Source: Planctomycetota bacterium
Lineage (GTDB): Bacteria > Planctomycetota > Phycisphaerae > Phycisphaerales > UBA1924
Direction of reading: 5' to 3'
Assembly: GCA_013285505.1 (NCBI GenBank)
Contig: CP053450.1
Span: 666,796 to 730,795, forward strand
DNA length: 64,000 nt
Positions 44,809-56,660 of the stretch are shown piece after piece (the first letter of the stretch is position 1; each line of letters opens with the position of its first letter). A model generated the notes under the pieces. The model did no database searches. It saw only the letters and a list, made by a program, of their open reading frames with translations, and had not been told where the DNA came from. Position numbers and translations under genes: made by a program.

Positions 44809-46182
44809 ATGAGCACAGAGCAGAACCCCGGCAATCCCCCGCAAGCCACCTTTGACGCCGCCGCAGCCCACATGCAGCAGCCAAAGCTCCGCCAGGTTCG
44901 GGGGTTTCCCGTGCCCGTCAAGGGCCCCGACGGCCAGCAGGCGACCCTCTTGGGCCTCGCCGACGCCCGGCAGATCTCCGACAAGCCCCCCGTCGTCGTC
45001 GCCCCGGCCGTCAAGGACCTCCTGCCCCTGATGAACGGCGAACACTCGCTGGACCAGATCGTGGAAAAAATCGGCCGCGGCCTGACCCGCGAGCAGGCCG
45101 AGCCGCTCATCGCCCAACTCGACGCCGCGGGCCTGCTCGAGGGCCCGACCTTCGACGCCATGCTCCAGCGGATGCGCGAGGAGTTCGACGGCTCCTCGAT
45201 CCTGCCCCCCGGCTCGACCGCTGCCATGGCCGACGCCCTCGTCCAGGCCTCGCTCGGGCAGGAAGTGCAGGCCACCGAAGAGCAGAAGCTCGAACTCGGC
45301 CCCCAGAAGCTGGCCGAGGCCTTTGACCAGTGGATCGACGAGGCCCTCAAGGACGCCAAGGACCCCTCGTTCGACGCCCTGCCCAAGGCCGTGGTCGCCC
45401 CCCACGTGGACTACCCCCGCGGCTGGATGAACTACGCCGGCATCTGGGGGCGCATGCGGGTCGTCGATCGGCCCGACCGCGTCATCATCCTCGGCACCAA
45501 CCACTTTGGCACCGGCACCGGCGTGGTCGGCTGCGACAAGGGCTTCTCGACCCCGCTCGGCGAGTCGCCGGCCGATGAAGCCGTCGTCGAGGGTCTCCGC
45601 CAGAAACTGGGGGAATCCCTCTACACCCACCGCTACGACCACGAGCGCGAGCACTCCATCGAGCTCCAGGTCGCCTGGATCCAGCACTGCCTCGGCACCG
45701 GGCCCGACGGCTCGCACTGCAAGGTCTACGGGGCCCTGATCCACGATCCGACCGTCAACAACGGCGAGTCCTACGACGGCAACGGCGTTTCCCTCTCGGC
45801 CTTCGTCGAGGCCGTGCGCCAGGTCATCGATGAATTGCCCGGCAAGACGCTAGTAGTCAGCTCGGCGGATCTGAGCCATGTTGGGCCGATGTTCGGTGAT
45901 AAGCAGCCGCTGATCTCTGAGGACGAGCAGAGCGAGCAGTTCCGGAATTCGGTCGCCAAGACCGATCAGGACCTGCTGGGCATGGTCGCCCAGAACAAGC
46001 CCGACGAGCTGATCGGGGCCATGGCCTGGCAGGGCAACCCCACCCGCTGGTGCTCGGTGGGCAACATGGTGGCGGCGATCCAGATCACCCAGCCCGACGA
46101 GATCGCGCTGCTCAACTACGCCGGCGCGATGGACCCGCAGGGAATGGGCCTGGTGACCCACGCGTCGATGGTGATGAGGTAA
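44809..46182 (+). CDS. amrB: Memo-family protein (AmmeMemoRadiSam system protein B) with PqqD-like N-terminus
   Basis: A 457-residue protein. The C-terminal 280 residues are the Memo/AmmeMemoRadiSam B domain, related to extradiol dioxygenases: APHVDYPRG (first His), DHEREHSIELQ (His pair), VVSSADLSHVG (Asp/His) are all present. Residues about 60-110 (LLPLMNGEHSLDQIVEKIGRG) resemble a PqqD-like winged helix, an arrangement I note but cannot confirm. The biochemical role of the family is unsettled; the usual partners AmmeMemoRadiSam A and the radical SAM protein are not in this window. It starts 6 nt after TAGACT and is followed after 4 bp by a small membrane protein gene. Confidence 0.88.
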   Translation: MSTEQNPGNPPQATFDAAAAHMQQPKLRQVRGFPVPVKGPDGQQATLLGLADARQISDKPPVVVAPAVKDLLPLMNGEHSLDQIVEKIGRGLTREQAEPLIAQLDAAGLLEGPTFDAMLQRMREEFDGSSILPPGSTAAMADALVQASLGQEVQATEEQKLELGPQKLAEAFDQWIDEALKDAKDPSFDALPKAVVAPHVDYPRGWMNYAGIWGRMRVVDRPDRVIILGTNHFGTGTGVVGCDKGFSTPLGESPADEAVVEGLRQKLGESLYTHRYDHEREHSIELQVAWIQHCLGTGPDGSHCKVYGALIHDPTVNNGESYDGNGVSLSAFVEAVRQVIDELPGKTLVVSSADLSHVGPMFGDKQPLISEDEQSEQFRNSVAKTDQDLLGMVAQNKPDELIGAMAWQGNPTRWCSVGNMVAAIQITQPDEIALLNYAGAMDPQGMGLVTHASMVMR

Positions 46183-46186
46183 ACCG

Positions 46187-46531
46187 GTGTCCGGCGGCCC
46201 GCTCGGGCTGATGCACTACCTCGGGTTCGCCGGCGCGCTCGCCCTCCTCGTGTGGGGCCTCGTTGTGCTCTGGGCCGCCCGGCACCGGGCGCACGATGAG
46301 CGAGCGTCGATCCCCGTCCTCGGCACTGTCGGGAATCCCACCTGCCTGACCCTCGGCATCTGTCTGTTGGTCTGCAGCTACCACGCCGCGGCGTACTCGC
46401 TGGCCCCAGTGGTCTCGCTGGTGGCGGTCCCCGCGGATCGCTGGTGGCTGGTCCTGCTGGCGTGCGCGGTCGCGATCGGGGGCTCGTTGCTGGCCGATTA
46501 TCTGGAATCGCGCGAGTCGGAGACCCCGTGA
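46187..46531 (+). CDS. Small integral membrane protein of unknown function
   Basis: A 114-residue protein from GTG 46187, 4 bp after the Memo-family gene and probably co-translated with it. It has three hydrophobic helices: YLGFAGALALLVWGLVVLW, a middle one from TCLTLGICLLVCSY, and WLVLLACAVAIGGSLL, then a short acidic tail. No family is recognised. After it comes 282 bp without a convincing gene or terminator before pilM. Confidence 0.6.
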   Translation: MSGGPLGLMHYLGFAGALALLVWGLVVLWAARHRAHDERASIPVLGTVGNPTCLTLGICLLVCSYHAAAYSLAPVVSLVAVPADRWWLVLLACAVAIGGSLLADYLESRESETP

Positions 46532-46813
46532 GATTTACCCAGACCGCCACCGCGGGGCCCGCAGCTGCGGATCGGGGGGCCGTCTGTCACGGCGGTGTAA
46601 CGGGGGCTCGCGCGGGGCTTCCGCGGAGGCAACAGTGCCGATAGGTTGCTCGTAGATCAGGTTGGACCCGGGCACAGGCCTCGGGTCGCGCGGCCGGAGC
46701 GGTGTGAGTACCATGCCGCTCGTTTGAGCCGGGCTCTCTATGGATGCATGGGGATCTCGGCTCTCAAAGGCGGCCGCGGAACGACGGAAGAATGATTGAC
46801 AGTGAGGTGAGCC

Positions 46814-48979
46814 ATGGCGTCATCGAACGCGTGTTGGGGCATCGAGATCGGGGCGGGAGCGGTCAAGGCGGTCAAGGTCGTCTCTGACGGCGACAGCCTC
46901 AAGGTCGTGGACTTTGCGCTGATCCCGCACGCCCGGGTGCTCTCGACCCCGGACATCGACCCGGACGACGCCAAGCGCGTGGCCCTCGGTCGTCTTGTCA
47001 GCGAGCACGATCTGAGCAAGGCGCTCGTCGCGGTCAGTGTCCCCGGGCACTCGGCGTTTGCACGGTTCGCCAAGCTCCCGCCGGTCGAGCCCAAGAAGGT
47101 GCCCGACATCGTCAAGTTCGAGGCGGTCCAGCAGATCCCCTTCCCGCTCGAAGAGGTCGAGTGGGACTACCAGACATTCGTCAGCCCCGACTCGCCCGAT
47201 GTCGAGGTCGGCATCTTCGCGATCACCAAGCAGCGCGTCGCGGCCGAGCTGACCGTCCTCAAGGATGTCAACATCACGCCCGACGTGATCACGCTCTCCC
47301 CGGTCGCCGTCTACAACGCGATGGCCAACGACCTCTCGATGACCGAGAGCTCGCCCGGCACGATCCTGCTGGACATCGGCACCACCTCGACCGACCTGGT
47401 CATCGCCCACTCCGGACGCGTCTGGGTGCGGACCTTCCCCATCGGCGGGCACGAGTTCACCAACGCGTTGGTCGAGCAGTTCAAGCTCAGCTACCCCAAG
47501 GCCGAGAAGCTCAAGCGCGAGGCCGAGCAGAGCAAGCACGCCCGCCACGTCTTCCAGGCCCTCCGCCCGGTCTTCAGCGATCTGGTCCAGGACGTCCAGC
47601 GGTCGATCGGCTACTACCAGTCGATGCACCCGGACGCCAAGCTCGAGCGCCTCATCGGCATGGGCTCGACTTTCGAGCTGCCCGGCCTCCGCAAGTACCT
47701 CAAGCAGCAGCTGGGGCTCAACGTCTACCGGCTGGAGAACTTCAAGAAGCTCACGGTCGAGGGGCCGCGGGCCGCGGAGTTCACCGCCAAGTCGCTCAAC
47801 TTCGCCACCGCCTACGGCCTGGCGCTGCAGGGCCTCGGCGAGAGCGCGCTCAACGCCAACCTGATGCCCGTCGCGGTGACCAAGGAAGCGATGTGGGCCG
47901 CCAAGGGCAAGTGGTTCGCCGCCGCCGCGGGCCTGGCGCTCGTCGCCACCGGCTCGATGTTCATCCGCCCCTTCCTTGACCAGCAGGCGACGACCACCGT
48001 CGAGCCCAAGGCTATCCAGGAGGCCTCGCGAAAGGCCGACGAGAACACGCGCCTCGCCCGTGACGCCGGCGTCACCGAGGACGTCTCGCAGGGCGCCAAG
48101 ATCGCCGGGCTCATCGCGCTCTACCAGGACCGCGACACCCATCTGCGGCTGCTGGGCGATGTCAACGAGCTGCTCTCCTCCGCGGCCCGCGCCGGCAACG
48201 GCAACGGCTTCAAGCTCCACGCCATGCACACCGACTATCTCTACGGCGACGTGCCGATCCCGATCCCCGGGACGCAGACCCGCCGGCAGCGCGGTGGCTC
48301 GTCCGCCAGCGAGATGGACAGCGAGTTCGCGCTCATCCCCTCGCAGATGGGCTCACGCAACAACGAGCGTGCCATGCGCGAGGGTGGCGGGAGTTCGGGC
48401 TCCATGGACGAGGCCGAGGCCACCGGCGATACAGGCCCGCGCATCGCGGTCTCGCTCGAGCTCTCCACGACACGCAAGGACTACCCGGTCTTCGTTGAGG
48501 AGGCGGTCGAGCGTTGGCTCCGGCAGAACGCCGTCCGCGACGGCGTGCCGTACTACCTCAAGCTGACCAACGACGACGGCGGGCTCGACTGGGAGAAGAC
48601 CGACGAGATCGTCCACGAGGCGGCCGCGACGCTCGACCCCCGGGGCCGGCCCATCGGGCAGAACGCCGACCGCGGCGGGCGGCCCGGTGTGATCGGCCGC
48701 AGCGCCCCCGGCAACCGGCGTTCGCCGGGCCGCGAGGGCGAGTTCGGTGAGAACCCCGAGGGCGTGGTGCCTGGGCTCAGTAATCCACGGCTCTCCACCG
48801 GCGGCGGCCAGCCGCTGGCCGCGAACGCGGCGCAGGCGCTTTCGCAACTCGAACAGCTCGCGCCGCTGGCGCCGGAAGACGGCGAGCAGCACGCACCGGG
48901 CACGGTTGAGACGTTCCTCCGGGTGACGTTCGTGGCGGTGCTCGGCGAAATGCCGGCCGAAGGGGAGGGAGACCAGTAA
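46814..48979 (+). CDS. pilM: PilM-type pilus assembly ATPase-fold protein with C-terminal membrane extension
   Basis: A 721-residue protein. The first 360 residues are PilM, an actin-like (FtsA) fold: WGIEIGAGAVKAVKVV (phosphate 1), VPGHSAFARFAKLPPVE, TILLDIGTTSTDLVIAHSG (phosphate 2) and IGMGSTFELPGLRKYL. PilM sits on the cytoplasmic side of type IV pilus or type II secretion platforms and binds the PilN tail. Here a membrane helix (FAAAAGLALVATGSMFI) and a 300-residue periplasmic-like part follow in the same chain, so PilN-like function may be fused. Start ATG 46814 follows GAGGTGA. Its TAA overlaps the next ATG (TAATG). No pilin or motor genes are in the window. Confidence 0.88.
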   Translation: MASSNACWGIEIGAGAVKAVKVVSDGDSLKVVDFALIPHARVLSTPDIDPDDAKRVALGRLVSEHDLSKALVAVSVPGHSAFARFAKLPPVEPKKVPDIVKFEAVQQIPFPLEEVEWDYQTFVSPDSPDVEVGIFAITKQRVAAELTVLKDVNITPDVITLSPVAVYNAMANDLSMTESSPGTILLDIGTTSTDLVIAHSGRVWVRTFPIGGHEFTNALVEQFKLSYPKAEKLKREAEQSKHARHVFQALRPVFSDLVQDVQRSIGYYQSMHPDAKLERLIGMGSTFELPGLRKYLKQQLGLNVYRLENFKKLTVEGPRAAEFTAKSLNFATAYGLALQGLGESALNANLMPVAVTKEAMWAAKGKWFAAAAGLALVATGSMFIRPFLDQQATTTVEPKAIQEASRKADENTRLARDAGVTEDVSQGAKIAGLIALYQDRDTHLRLLGDVNELLSSAARAGNGNGFKLHAMHTDYLYGDVPIPIPGTQTRRQRGGSSASEMDSEFALIPSQMGSRNNERAMREGGGSSGSMDEAEATGDTGPRIAVSLELSTTRKDYPVFVEEAVERWLRQNAVRDGVPYYLKLTNDDGGLDWEKTDEIVHEAAATLDPRGRPIGQNADRGGRPGVIGRSAPGNRRSPGREGEFGENPEGVVPGLSNPRLSTGGGQPLAANAAQALSQLEQLAPLAPEDGEQHAPGTVETFLRVTFVAVLGEMPAEGEGDQ

Positions 48980-50334
48980 TGAAGGGCATTCTCGGTTGGA
49001 TCAAATCGCACCTGATCATGGTGGTCTCGACGGTCGTGATCGTCGTGTCCATCCCGCTCGGCTGGATGTTCAGCTCGAAGTGGAACGCGGACATCCGCGC
49101 CAAGCAGGAACAGCGCGTCAGCCAGGCGTACAACAAGGTCAAGAACGCGAAGGTGACCTATGTCATTCCGTCGCTCCTGCCCGGTGAACAGGCGGTGTCC
49201 GAGACCCGGGCGCCCAACCGCTACGTCACCGAGTTCTACGCCGAGCAGCGCAAGGAGCGCGAGGCCCAGGCGGCCGAGGTCGTCACGACCGTGATCGCCT
49301 TCAACAAGAACGGCCACACGCTGCTCGCGCCCGAGTTGCTCCCCGTGCCCAGCAACCGGCAGCAGGAGACCCGGCTCAAGTACGAGTTCCTCGACCGGAT
49401 GGCCGGCGACCCGGTGACCGGCGCGACCACCATCTACAGAGACCTGCTCCGCTCGATCGGCGCCGGCGAAGCCCCGGACCCGGTCAAGCTCGCCACCACC
49501 ATCCAGGACCTGCAGACCCGCGAGATGGAACGCATGATCGCCGAATCCGGCGCCGGCTCGATCTCGCCGGAAGAGCAGGAGCAGCTCCGCAAGCTGCTCG
49601 CCGACCGCCGCCTCGCCGAAGCCCAGCGGCGGGCGCGCGACGTCTCGGTCTTCATGACCATGGCCGCGTTCGACCCGCAGGCCTTCGGCCCCACCTCGGC
49701 GCAGATCCCGCCGGTAGACCAGCGGGCCCGCCCCGCGACGGTCGCCCCGTCGCTGGCCGAGGCGTTCAGTTGGAACTTCGACTACTGGGTCGTCAGCGAT
49801 TTGCTGCGGGCCATCGACAAGGCCAACACCGACGCCGGCGGCACCCGCGCCAACGTCGAGAACGCGCTGGTCAAGCGCGTCGAGCGGATCGGCGTCGAGG
49901 CCCTGCCCCTGACCACAGAGGAGGCCGCGCAGGAGTTTGACTCGTTCGGCCAGGCGATCGAGACCGAGACCTTCGAGGCCTCGAGCGAGGGCACCGACCC
50001 CTCGGTCAGCGTCACCGGCCGCAAGTCCAACGCCGAGTACGACGTGATCAAGGCACGCATGACCCTCGTGGTGGACGCCGAGCGCCTGCCCCGTCTGTTC
50101 AAGGCGTTCTCCGAGACCAACCTGATCACCGTCCTCGACATGGACGTGCGTGAGGTCGACCTCTGGGCCGATCTGCGTCAGGGCTATTACTACGGCAAGG
50201 CACCGGTGGTGCGTGTCGACCTGGAGCTGGAGACCGTCTGGCACCGGGATTGGACCGTGCCGATGATGCCGCAGAGCGTCAAGAGCGCGCTGGGTGTGGT
50301 CGAGAGCGAGACGTCCGACGGCGGCGAGGGCTGA
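48979..50334 (+). CDS. Membrane protein of the pilM operon, PilO-position
   Basis: A 451-residue bitopic protein: one N-terminal membrane helix (HLIMVVSTVVIVVSIPLGWMF, about 10-30), a coiled-coil region (KWNADIRAKQEQRVSQAY) and a large mixed periplasmic part ending with MTLVVDAERLPRLFKAFSETN, a segment resembling the ferredoxin-like folds of PilN/PilO. It overlaps the pilM stop by one base and is followed after 73 bp by a second bitopic protein. By position and topology it would be part of the inner-membrane alignment complex. Direct sequence similarity to PilO is weak by eye, so the family name is inferred. Confidence 0.72.
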   Translation: MKGILGWIKSHLIMVVSTVVIVVSIPLGWMFSSKWNADIRAKQEQRVSQAYNKVKNAKVTYVIPSLLPGEQAVSETRAPNRYVTEFYAEQRKEREAQAAEVVTTVIAFNKNGHTLLAPELLPVPSNRQQETRLKYEFLDRMAGDPVTGATTIYRDLLRSIGAGEAPDPVKLATTIQDLQTREMERMIAESGAGSISPEEQEQLRKLLADRRLAEAQRRARDVSVFMTMAAFDPQAFGPTSAQIPPVDQRARPATVAPSLAEAFSWNFDYWVVSDLLRAIDKANTDAGGTRANVENALVKRVERIGVEALPLTTEEAAQEFDSFGQAIETETFEASSEGTDPSVSVTGRKSNAEYDVIKARMTLVVDAERLPRLFKAFSETNLITVLDMDVREVDLWADLRQGYYYGKAPVVRVDLELETVWHRDWTVPMMPQSVKSALGVVESETSDGGEG

Positions 50335-50407
50335 CAGATCCCCTGCCGGCGCGGGGCGGCCCCCGCGACCGGTCGAAGAGCCGCGCAGAAGCGCGGGAGT
50401 GAACGCA

Positions 50408-52558
50408 ATGAAAAAGAACAAGATCAATCCCCTGGAAGCCCACTTCGAGAAGCTGATTCTCGTGGCGGTCTCGGCGGTCCTCCTGGCCGTGGTGGCGATG
50501 CAGTTTCTCACCCAGCCCAACGCGGTGAAGGTCGGGACCAACCCGACCCCGCTCGCCCCCGACCGCGTGTTCGACCCGATCGAACGCGACGCCGAGGCGC
50601 TGCTGGCCCAGATGCAGAACAGCAGCCCCACCCTCCCCGAGGTGCCCGACCAGAACGTCGCGGTCCAATTCGCCGAGGTCTCCAACCTCGCCGTCGCCGA
50701 CTCGATCCGGCTCACCGTCATCGGTGAGGGCGTCAGCCTCGAGGCCGCCGAGATCGGCCCCTCCGGCGCCGACGCCGTGACCACCTACGTCATGCCGGCC
50801 CTGCCCGTGCCCGCCACGCTCGCAGCCGCGACGCACCGGGCCACCATCGACCCCTACACCGCCGTCACCAACACCGCCCTCCGGGCCTACCTCCCCAAGG
50901 AGCAGCCCTTCGACACCGTCGCGGTCAGCGTCGAAGGCACCATCAGCGGCGAGACGCTCCTGGCCAGCCTCGAGCAGGACCCCGACGGCGACAGCGGCCC
51001 CATGAGCCAGCTCCCCCTCACCTGGTGGCGCGGCAACATGGAACTCCTCGGCGTCGAGGTCGAACGCGAGGAACTCGGCACCGGCGGCTCGTGGACCGGG
51101 TCCACGCTCATCTCCGGCGTGCCCGGACGCGACACCCTCCTCAGCGAAGCGCGGCGCGACCAGATCACCGCCGCCGAACTGGTGGACGTCGCCCGCTCGG
51201 CCCAGAGCTTCATGCGCGATATCGCCCAGCCCTCCTTCCCGCAGACCGTCGCCGGGCCCGACTGGGTCCGCCCCAGCGAGATGACCGAAGACGCCGGCCT
51301 CACCGACGAAGAACGCGACATCGCCCGCCTCAAGAGGCAGTACGACTCCCTCCTGAAGCGTCAGGACGGCATCCGCCTCCAGATGGAGAACCTCACCGGG
51401 AGCTCCGGCGGCGGTGAAGAACGCGGCGGTGGCGGCAGCGGCCGCCGGGGCGGTGGTGGTGAGGGCGGCCAGCCCAACCCGCGGCCCACGGTCGACCGCG
51501 ACCAGATCCGTCGTGACAATTTCCAGAAGCAGATCGACGCCCTCGACGGTCAGCTCGCTCGCCTGGCCGACCAGCTGGCCGATCTCGGGGCCCCGATCGA
51601 CGGCACCCCCGACCAGAACGCCCAGAGCAACGAGCCCGAACCGCCCCTCCCCAGCCTCCTGGAGGCCGAGGACCTGCCCGTCTGGGTCCACGATTTCAGC
51701 GCCCAGCCCGGCAAGACCTACCGCTACCGCATGCGCGTGGTGGTCAACAACCCGCTGTTCGCCAAGGAGCAGTTCCTTTCCGACGCCCAGAAGCCCGCCG
51801 CGGCCTCACCCACCACCGAGGGTGAGTGGTCCGGCTGGTCCAGCCCGATCTCGGTCGAGCGCGATCGCCACTTCTTCGTGGTCAGCGGCTCGGAGAACGA
51901 CGCGCTCGGCAACGGCCCCAGGGCGGCGGTCGAGGTCTACCAGTTCTACTACGGCTACTGGCGCAAGGGCTCGACCACCCTCGAGCCGGGCGACTCGATC
52001 CGGGCCAAGGCCAAGCTGCCCGACAACCTCCTGCTCTGGGACCTGGCCAAGCTCGAAGAACTCGGCCCCAGAACGGGCACCGGCGGGCGTCCTGCCCCCG
52101 GAGCCGGCTGGCGTGAGGGCTTCGAGGGAGGCCCCGAGGGCGGCGGAGACAACCGACGTCTCCTGAATCCCGACCGCGATCCCCGCGATCCCCGCCAGCC
52201 CGCCCAGCCCCGCAACACGGCCGACGCACAGGTCGAGCTGCCCGAGGGTGCCACCAAGGCACCGGACACGCTGGAGCTGGTCCACGCGGCCATGCTGCTC
52301 GACGTGATGCCCATGCCCGGCGGGCAGGACAGCACCCGGGTTGTGCTGCGGGACGCCCAGGGACAGCTCATCGCGCGCCTCACAGATTCTGAACGGGCGA
52401 GCCAATTCTACAAACGGCTGACCAGCAACGCCCGTGAGGGCGAGACCCAGGGCCAGCCCGAACTGGAAGCGAACAACGACCGTCAAACCCCTCCTCCGTT
52501 CGATCCACGACGCCGTGAGGGCGAGATAGACCCCGGGAGAGGCCCGGGCGGCGGTTGA
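50408..52558 (+). CDS. Large bitopic membrane protein of the pilM operon
   Basis: A 716-residue protein with one N-terminal membrane helix (LILVAVSAVLLAVVAMQFL, about 17-35) and a long periplasmic part. This includes a coiled coil (RLKRQYDSLLKRQDGIRLQM), a Gly/Arg-rich linker (about 345-365), a beta-rich segment KTYRYRMRVVVNNPLFAK, and a low-complexity Pro/Asp/Arg C-terminus. I see no known domain. Start ATG 50408 is the best choice although the frame is open from 50294. It is the last gene of the pilM unit, and the rRNA promoter follows 50 bp later. It may extend the pilus alignment complex toward the outer membrane as PilP does, but that is inference from position only. Confidence 0.72.
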   Translation: MKKNKINPLEAHFEKLILVAVSAVLLAVVAMQFLTQPNAVKVGTNPTPLAPDRVFDPIERDAEALLAQMQNSSPTLPEVPDQNVAVQFAEVSNLAVADSIRLTVIGEGVSLEAAEIGPSGADAVTTYVMPALPVPATLAAATHRATIDPYTAVTNTALRAYLPKEQPFDTVAVSVEGTISGETLLASLEQDPDGDSGPMSQLPLTWWRGNMELLGVEVEREELGTGGSWTGSTLISGVPGRDTLLSEARRDQITAAELVDVARSAQSFMRDIAQPSFPQTVAGPDWVRPSEMTEDAGLTDEERDIARLKRQYDSLLKRQDGIRLQMENLTGSSGGGEERGGGGSGRRGGGGEGGQPNPRPTVDRDQIRRDNFQKQIDALDGQLARLADQLADLGAPIDGTPDQNAQSNEPEPPLPSLLEAEDLPVWVHDFSAQPGKTYRYRMRVVVNNPLFAKEQFLSDAQKPAAASPTTEGEWSGWSSPISVERDRHFFVVSGSENDALGNGPRAAVEVYQFYYGYWRKGSTTLEPGDSIRAKAKLPDNLLLWDLAKLEELGPRTGTGGRPAPGAGWREGFEGGPEGGGDNRRLLNPDRDPRDPRQPAQPRNTADAQVELPEGATKAPDTLELVHAAMLLDVMPMPGGQDSTRVVLRDAQGQLIARLTDSERASQFYKRLTSNAREGETQGQPELEANNDRQTPPPFDPRRREGEIDPGRGPGGG

Positions 52559-52609
52559 CCCGTTGCTGACAAAAGTGCCAAAGTCGCGCTGAAACAGTGG
52601 GACGGGCAC

Positions 52610-52637
52610 TTGACGATTGAAGGGATCGCGCTAGTAT
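52610..52637 (+). promoter_or_regulatory. Promoter of the 23S-5S rRNA unit
   Basis: TTGACG (52610-52615) and TAGTAT (52632-52637) with a 16-bp spacer, about 265 bp before the 23S 5' end. This is the best promoter match in the gap, and no 16S gene lies upstream. The 342 bp between the last pilus gene and 23S hold only this promoter, boxA and processing sequences. Confidence 0.65.
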
Positions 52638-52721
52638 CCCGCCGCTTCGATACGAGGCGTTCGGACGGCTGCGGAGCCGACCGGGAGGGTTTGAGGCCGG
52701 TTGATCCGGCGGACGACCCCA

Positions 52722-52734
52722 GTTCTTTGACAAC
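52722..52734 (+). promoter_or_regulatory. boxA-like antitermination element
   Basis: GTTCTTTGACAAC resembles the bacterial rRNA boxA (TGCTCTTTAACAA), the NusB/NusE binding site, and lies in the leader between promoter and 23S. Confidence 0.65.
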
Positions 52735-52792
52735 CGGGCAGTGACAGTAGAGTTCTGGTCGCCATTGTTCCGGTGGCCAGAACGGTAGACGA

Positions 52793-52806
52793 ACAAGTTG
52801 CGTCTG
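52793..52806 (+). other. 5' arm of 23S processing stem
   Basis: ACAAGTTGCGTCTG is an exact reverse complement of 55691-55704 on the far side of the 23S gene. A second paired segment, 52887-52909 with 55645-55668, abuts the gene ends. Together they form the long stem expected for RNase III processing of pre-23S rRNA. Confidence 0.75.
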
Positions 52807-52900
52807 AGTGTTATATAGGAAGGTTGTCGCTTACGGCAGCCCTCGTCGCGGTGAGATCATCCGGAAGGCCGGGTGGAGGATCTTCGGCGTCGGGTTGGCG

Positions 52901-55655
<2,755 letters not shown>

Positions 55656-55690
55656 TCAACCGGACGCCGCGGCTCACGCCGCGGTGACAC

Positions 55691-55704
55691 CAGACGCAAC
55701 TTGT
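55691..55704 (+). other. 3' arm of 23S processing stem
   Basis: CAGACGCAACTTGT is the exact complement of 52793-52806. It lies in the 23S-5S spacer, which contains no tRNA. Confidence 0.75.
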
Positions 55705-55798
55705 CTCGTGCAGTCAGCAACGACCGCACGAGGGAGTTCAAGAGAGAGATACTGTCACTGCCCTTCACCGACAGCTGAGGAAACTCGGCTGTTCGGCT

Positions 55799-55904
55799 TT
55801 CGGTGGCCATAGAGTAGGGGTCACACCTGTTCCCATACCGAACACAGTAGTTAAGCCCTGCTCGCCGATGATACTGCTTTGCGGGAAAGTAGGTTGTCGC
55901 CGTA
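55799..55904 (+). rRNA. rrf: 5S ribosomal RNA
   Basis: About 106 nt. The terminal helix CGGTGGC (55801) with GTCGCCG (55896), and the conserved loop CCGAACACAGTAGTTAAGC at about 55838, identify it. It lies about 145 bp after 23S and is followed by a strong terminator. Confidence 0.95.
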
Positions 55905-55907
55905 CTT

Positions 55908-55951
55908 CGGGCTCGATTGGGTAACTCCCAGTCGAGCCCGCTTTCATTTTT
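55908..55951 (+). terminator. Rho-independent terminator of the rRNA unit
   Basis: A 14-bp stem (55908-55921 with 55927-55940, one G-U pair), a 5-nt loop TAACT and CTTTCATTTTT. Confidence 0.93.
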
Positions 55952-56046
55952 GATCCGGCATCAGTCCTCATGCCCGGCCCCGTGTTCGGCCCCGCGATCC
56001 ACCGCACCACCCCGGCCGGTCCGCACTCCCCACACCCCGCCCGCTC

Positions 56047-56052
56047 TATGCT
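56047..56052 (+). promoter_or_regulatory. -10-like element TATGCT close to a start codon
   Basis: TATGCT lies 9 nt before ATG 56062, with no ribosome-binding sequence in between. Confidence 0.4.
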
Positions 56053-56061
56053 CGTGCACGC

Positions 56062-56660
56062 ATGGACGACACCCTCCAGACACCACCCACCGAACCCGCC
56101 CGCACCATCACCGGCGCCCCCATCCAGGACCTCCACCCCGCCTGGATCAAGGCCGAGCGCATCAGCTGGTGGATCTTCGACGCCTTCGTCCTCATCCCCA
56201 CCGTGGTCATCGCCGCAGTCGCCTCCTACCGCAGCGGCAGCGCCCCGCTCGGCGCGCCTCGCTCTTCGGGGCGTGGTCCCTCCTGACCGCCGCCATGTTC
56301 TGGGGGACACTGGCCTACCCCAAGGCCGCGTACCGCCACGCCGGCATCGCCCTCGGCGATCTCGGCCTCGAGTACCGCCGCGGCGTCTGGTGGCGCAAGA
56401 CCACCATCATCCCCCGCTCCCGCGTCCAGCACACCGACGTCTCCCAAGGCCCCGTCATGCGCCGGTTCGGCCTCGGCAAGCTGGTCATCCACACCGCCGG
56501 GACCCGCAACGCCGTCGTCGAGATCCCTGGCCTCGCCCTCGATGAGGCCCAACGCATCCGCGACCGTCTCCTCGACCGCGTTCACCCCCCGCGCGAAGGC
56601 GACCAGCCCGCCGAAACACCCCCCGCGCCGCCCGACGCCCCGGAGGCCGACGGTGTCTGA
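56062..56660 (+). CDS. Bacterial PH-domain membrane protein, YdbS-like (one frame break)
   Basis: Corrected length 199 residues. Two membrane helices (WWIFDAFVLIPTVVIAAVASY and LLTAAMFWGTLAYP) precede a bPH2 domain, ALGDLGLEYRRGVWWRKTTI, then PRSRVQHTDVSQGPVMRRFG and LVIHTAGT. The break is a missing base near 56240-56256, between SGSAPL and RASLFGAWS. YdbS/YdbT pairs are membrane proteins of unclear role, linked in Bacillus to resistance against certain antimicrobial peptides. The stop overlaps the GTG of the next gene by 8 bp, so the two PH proteins form a unit. Confidence 0.82.
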
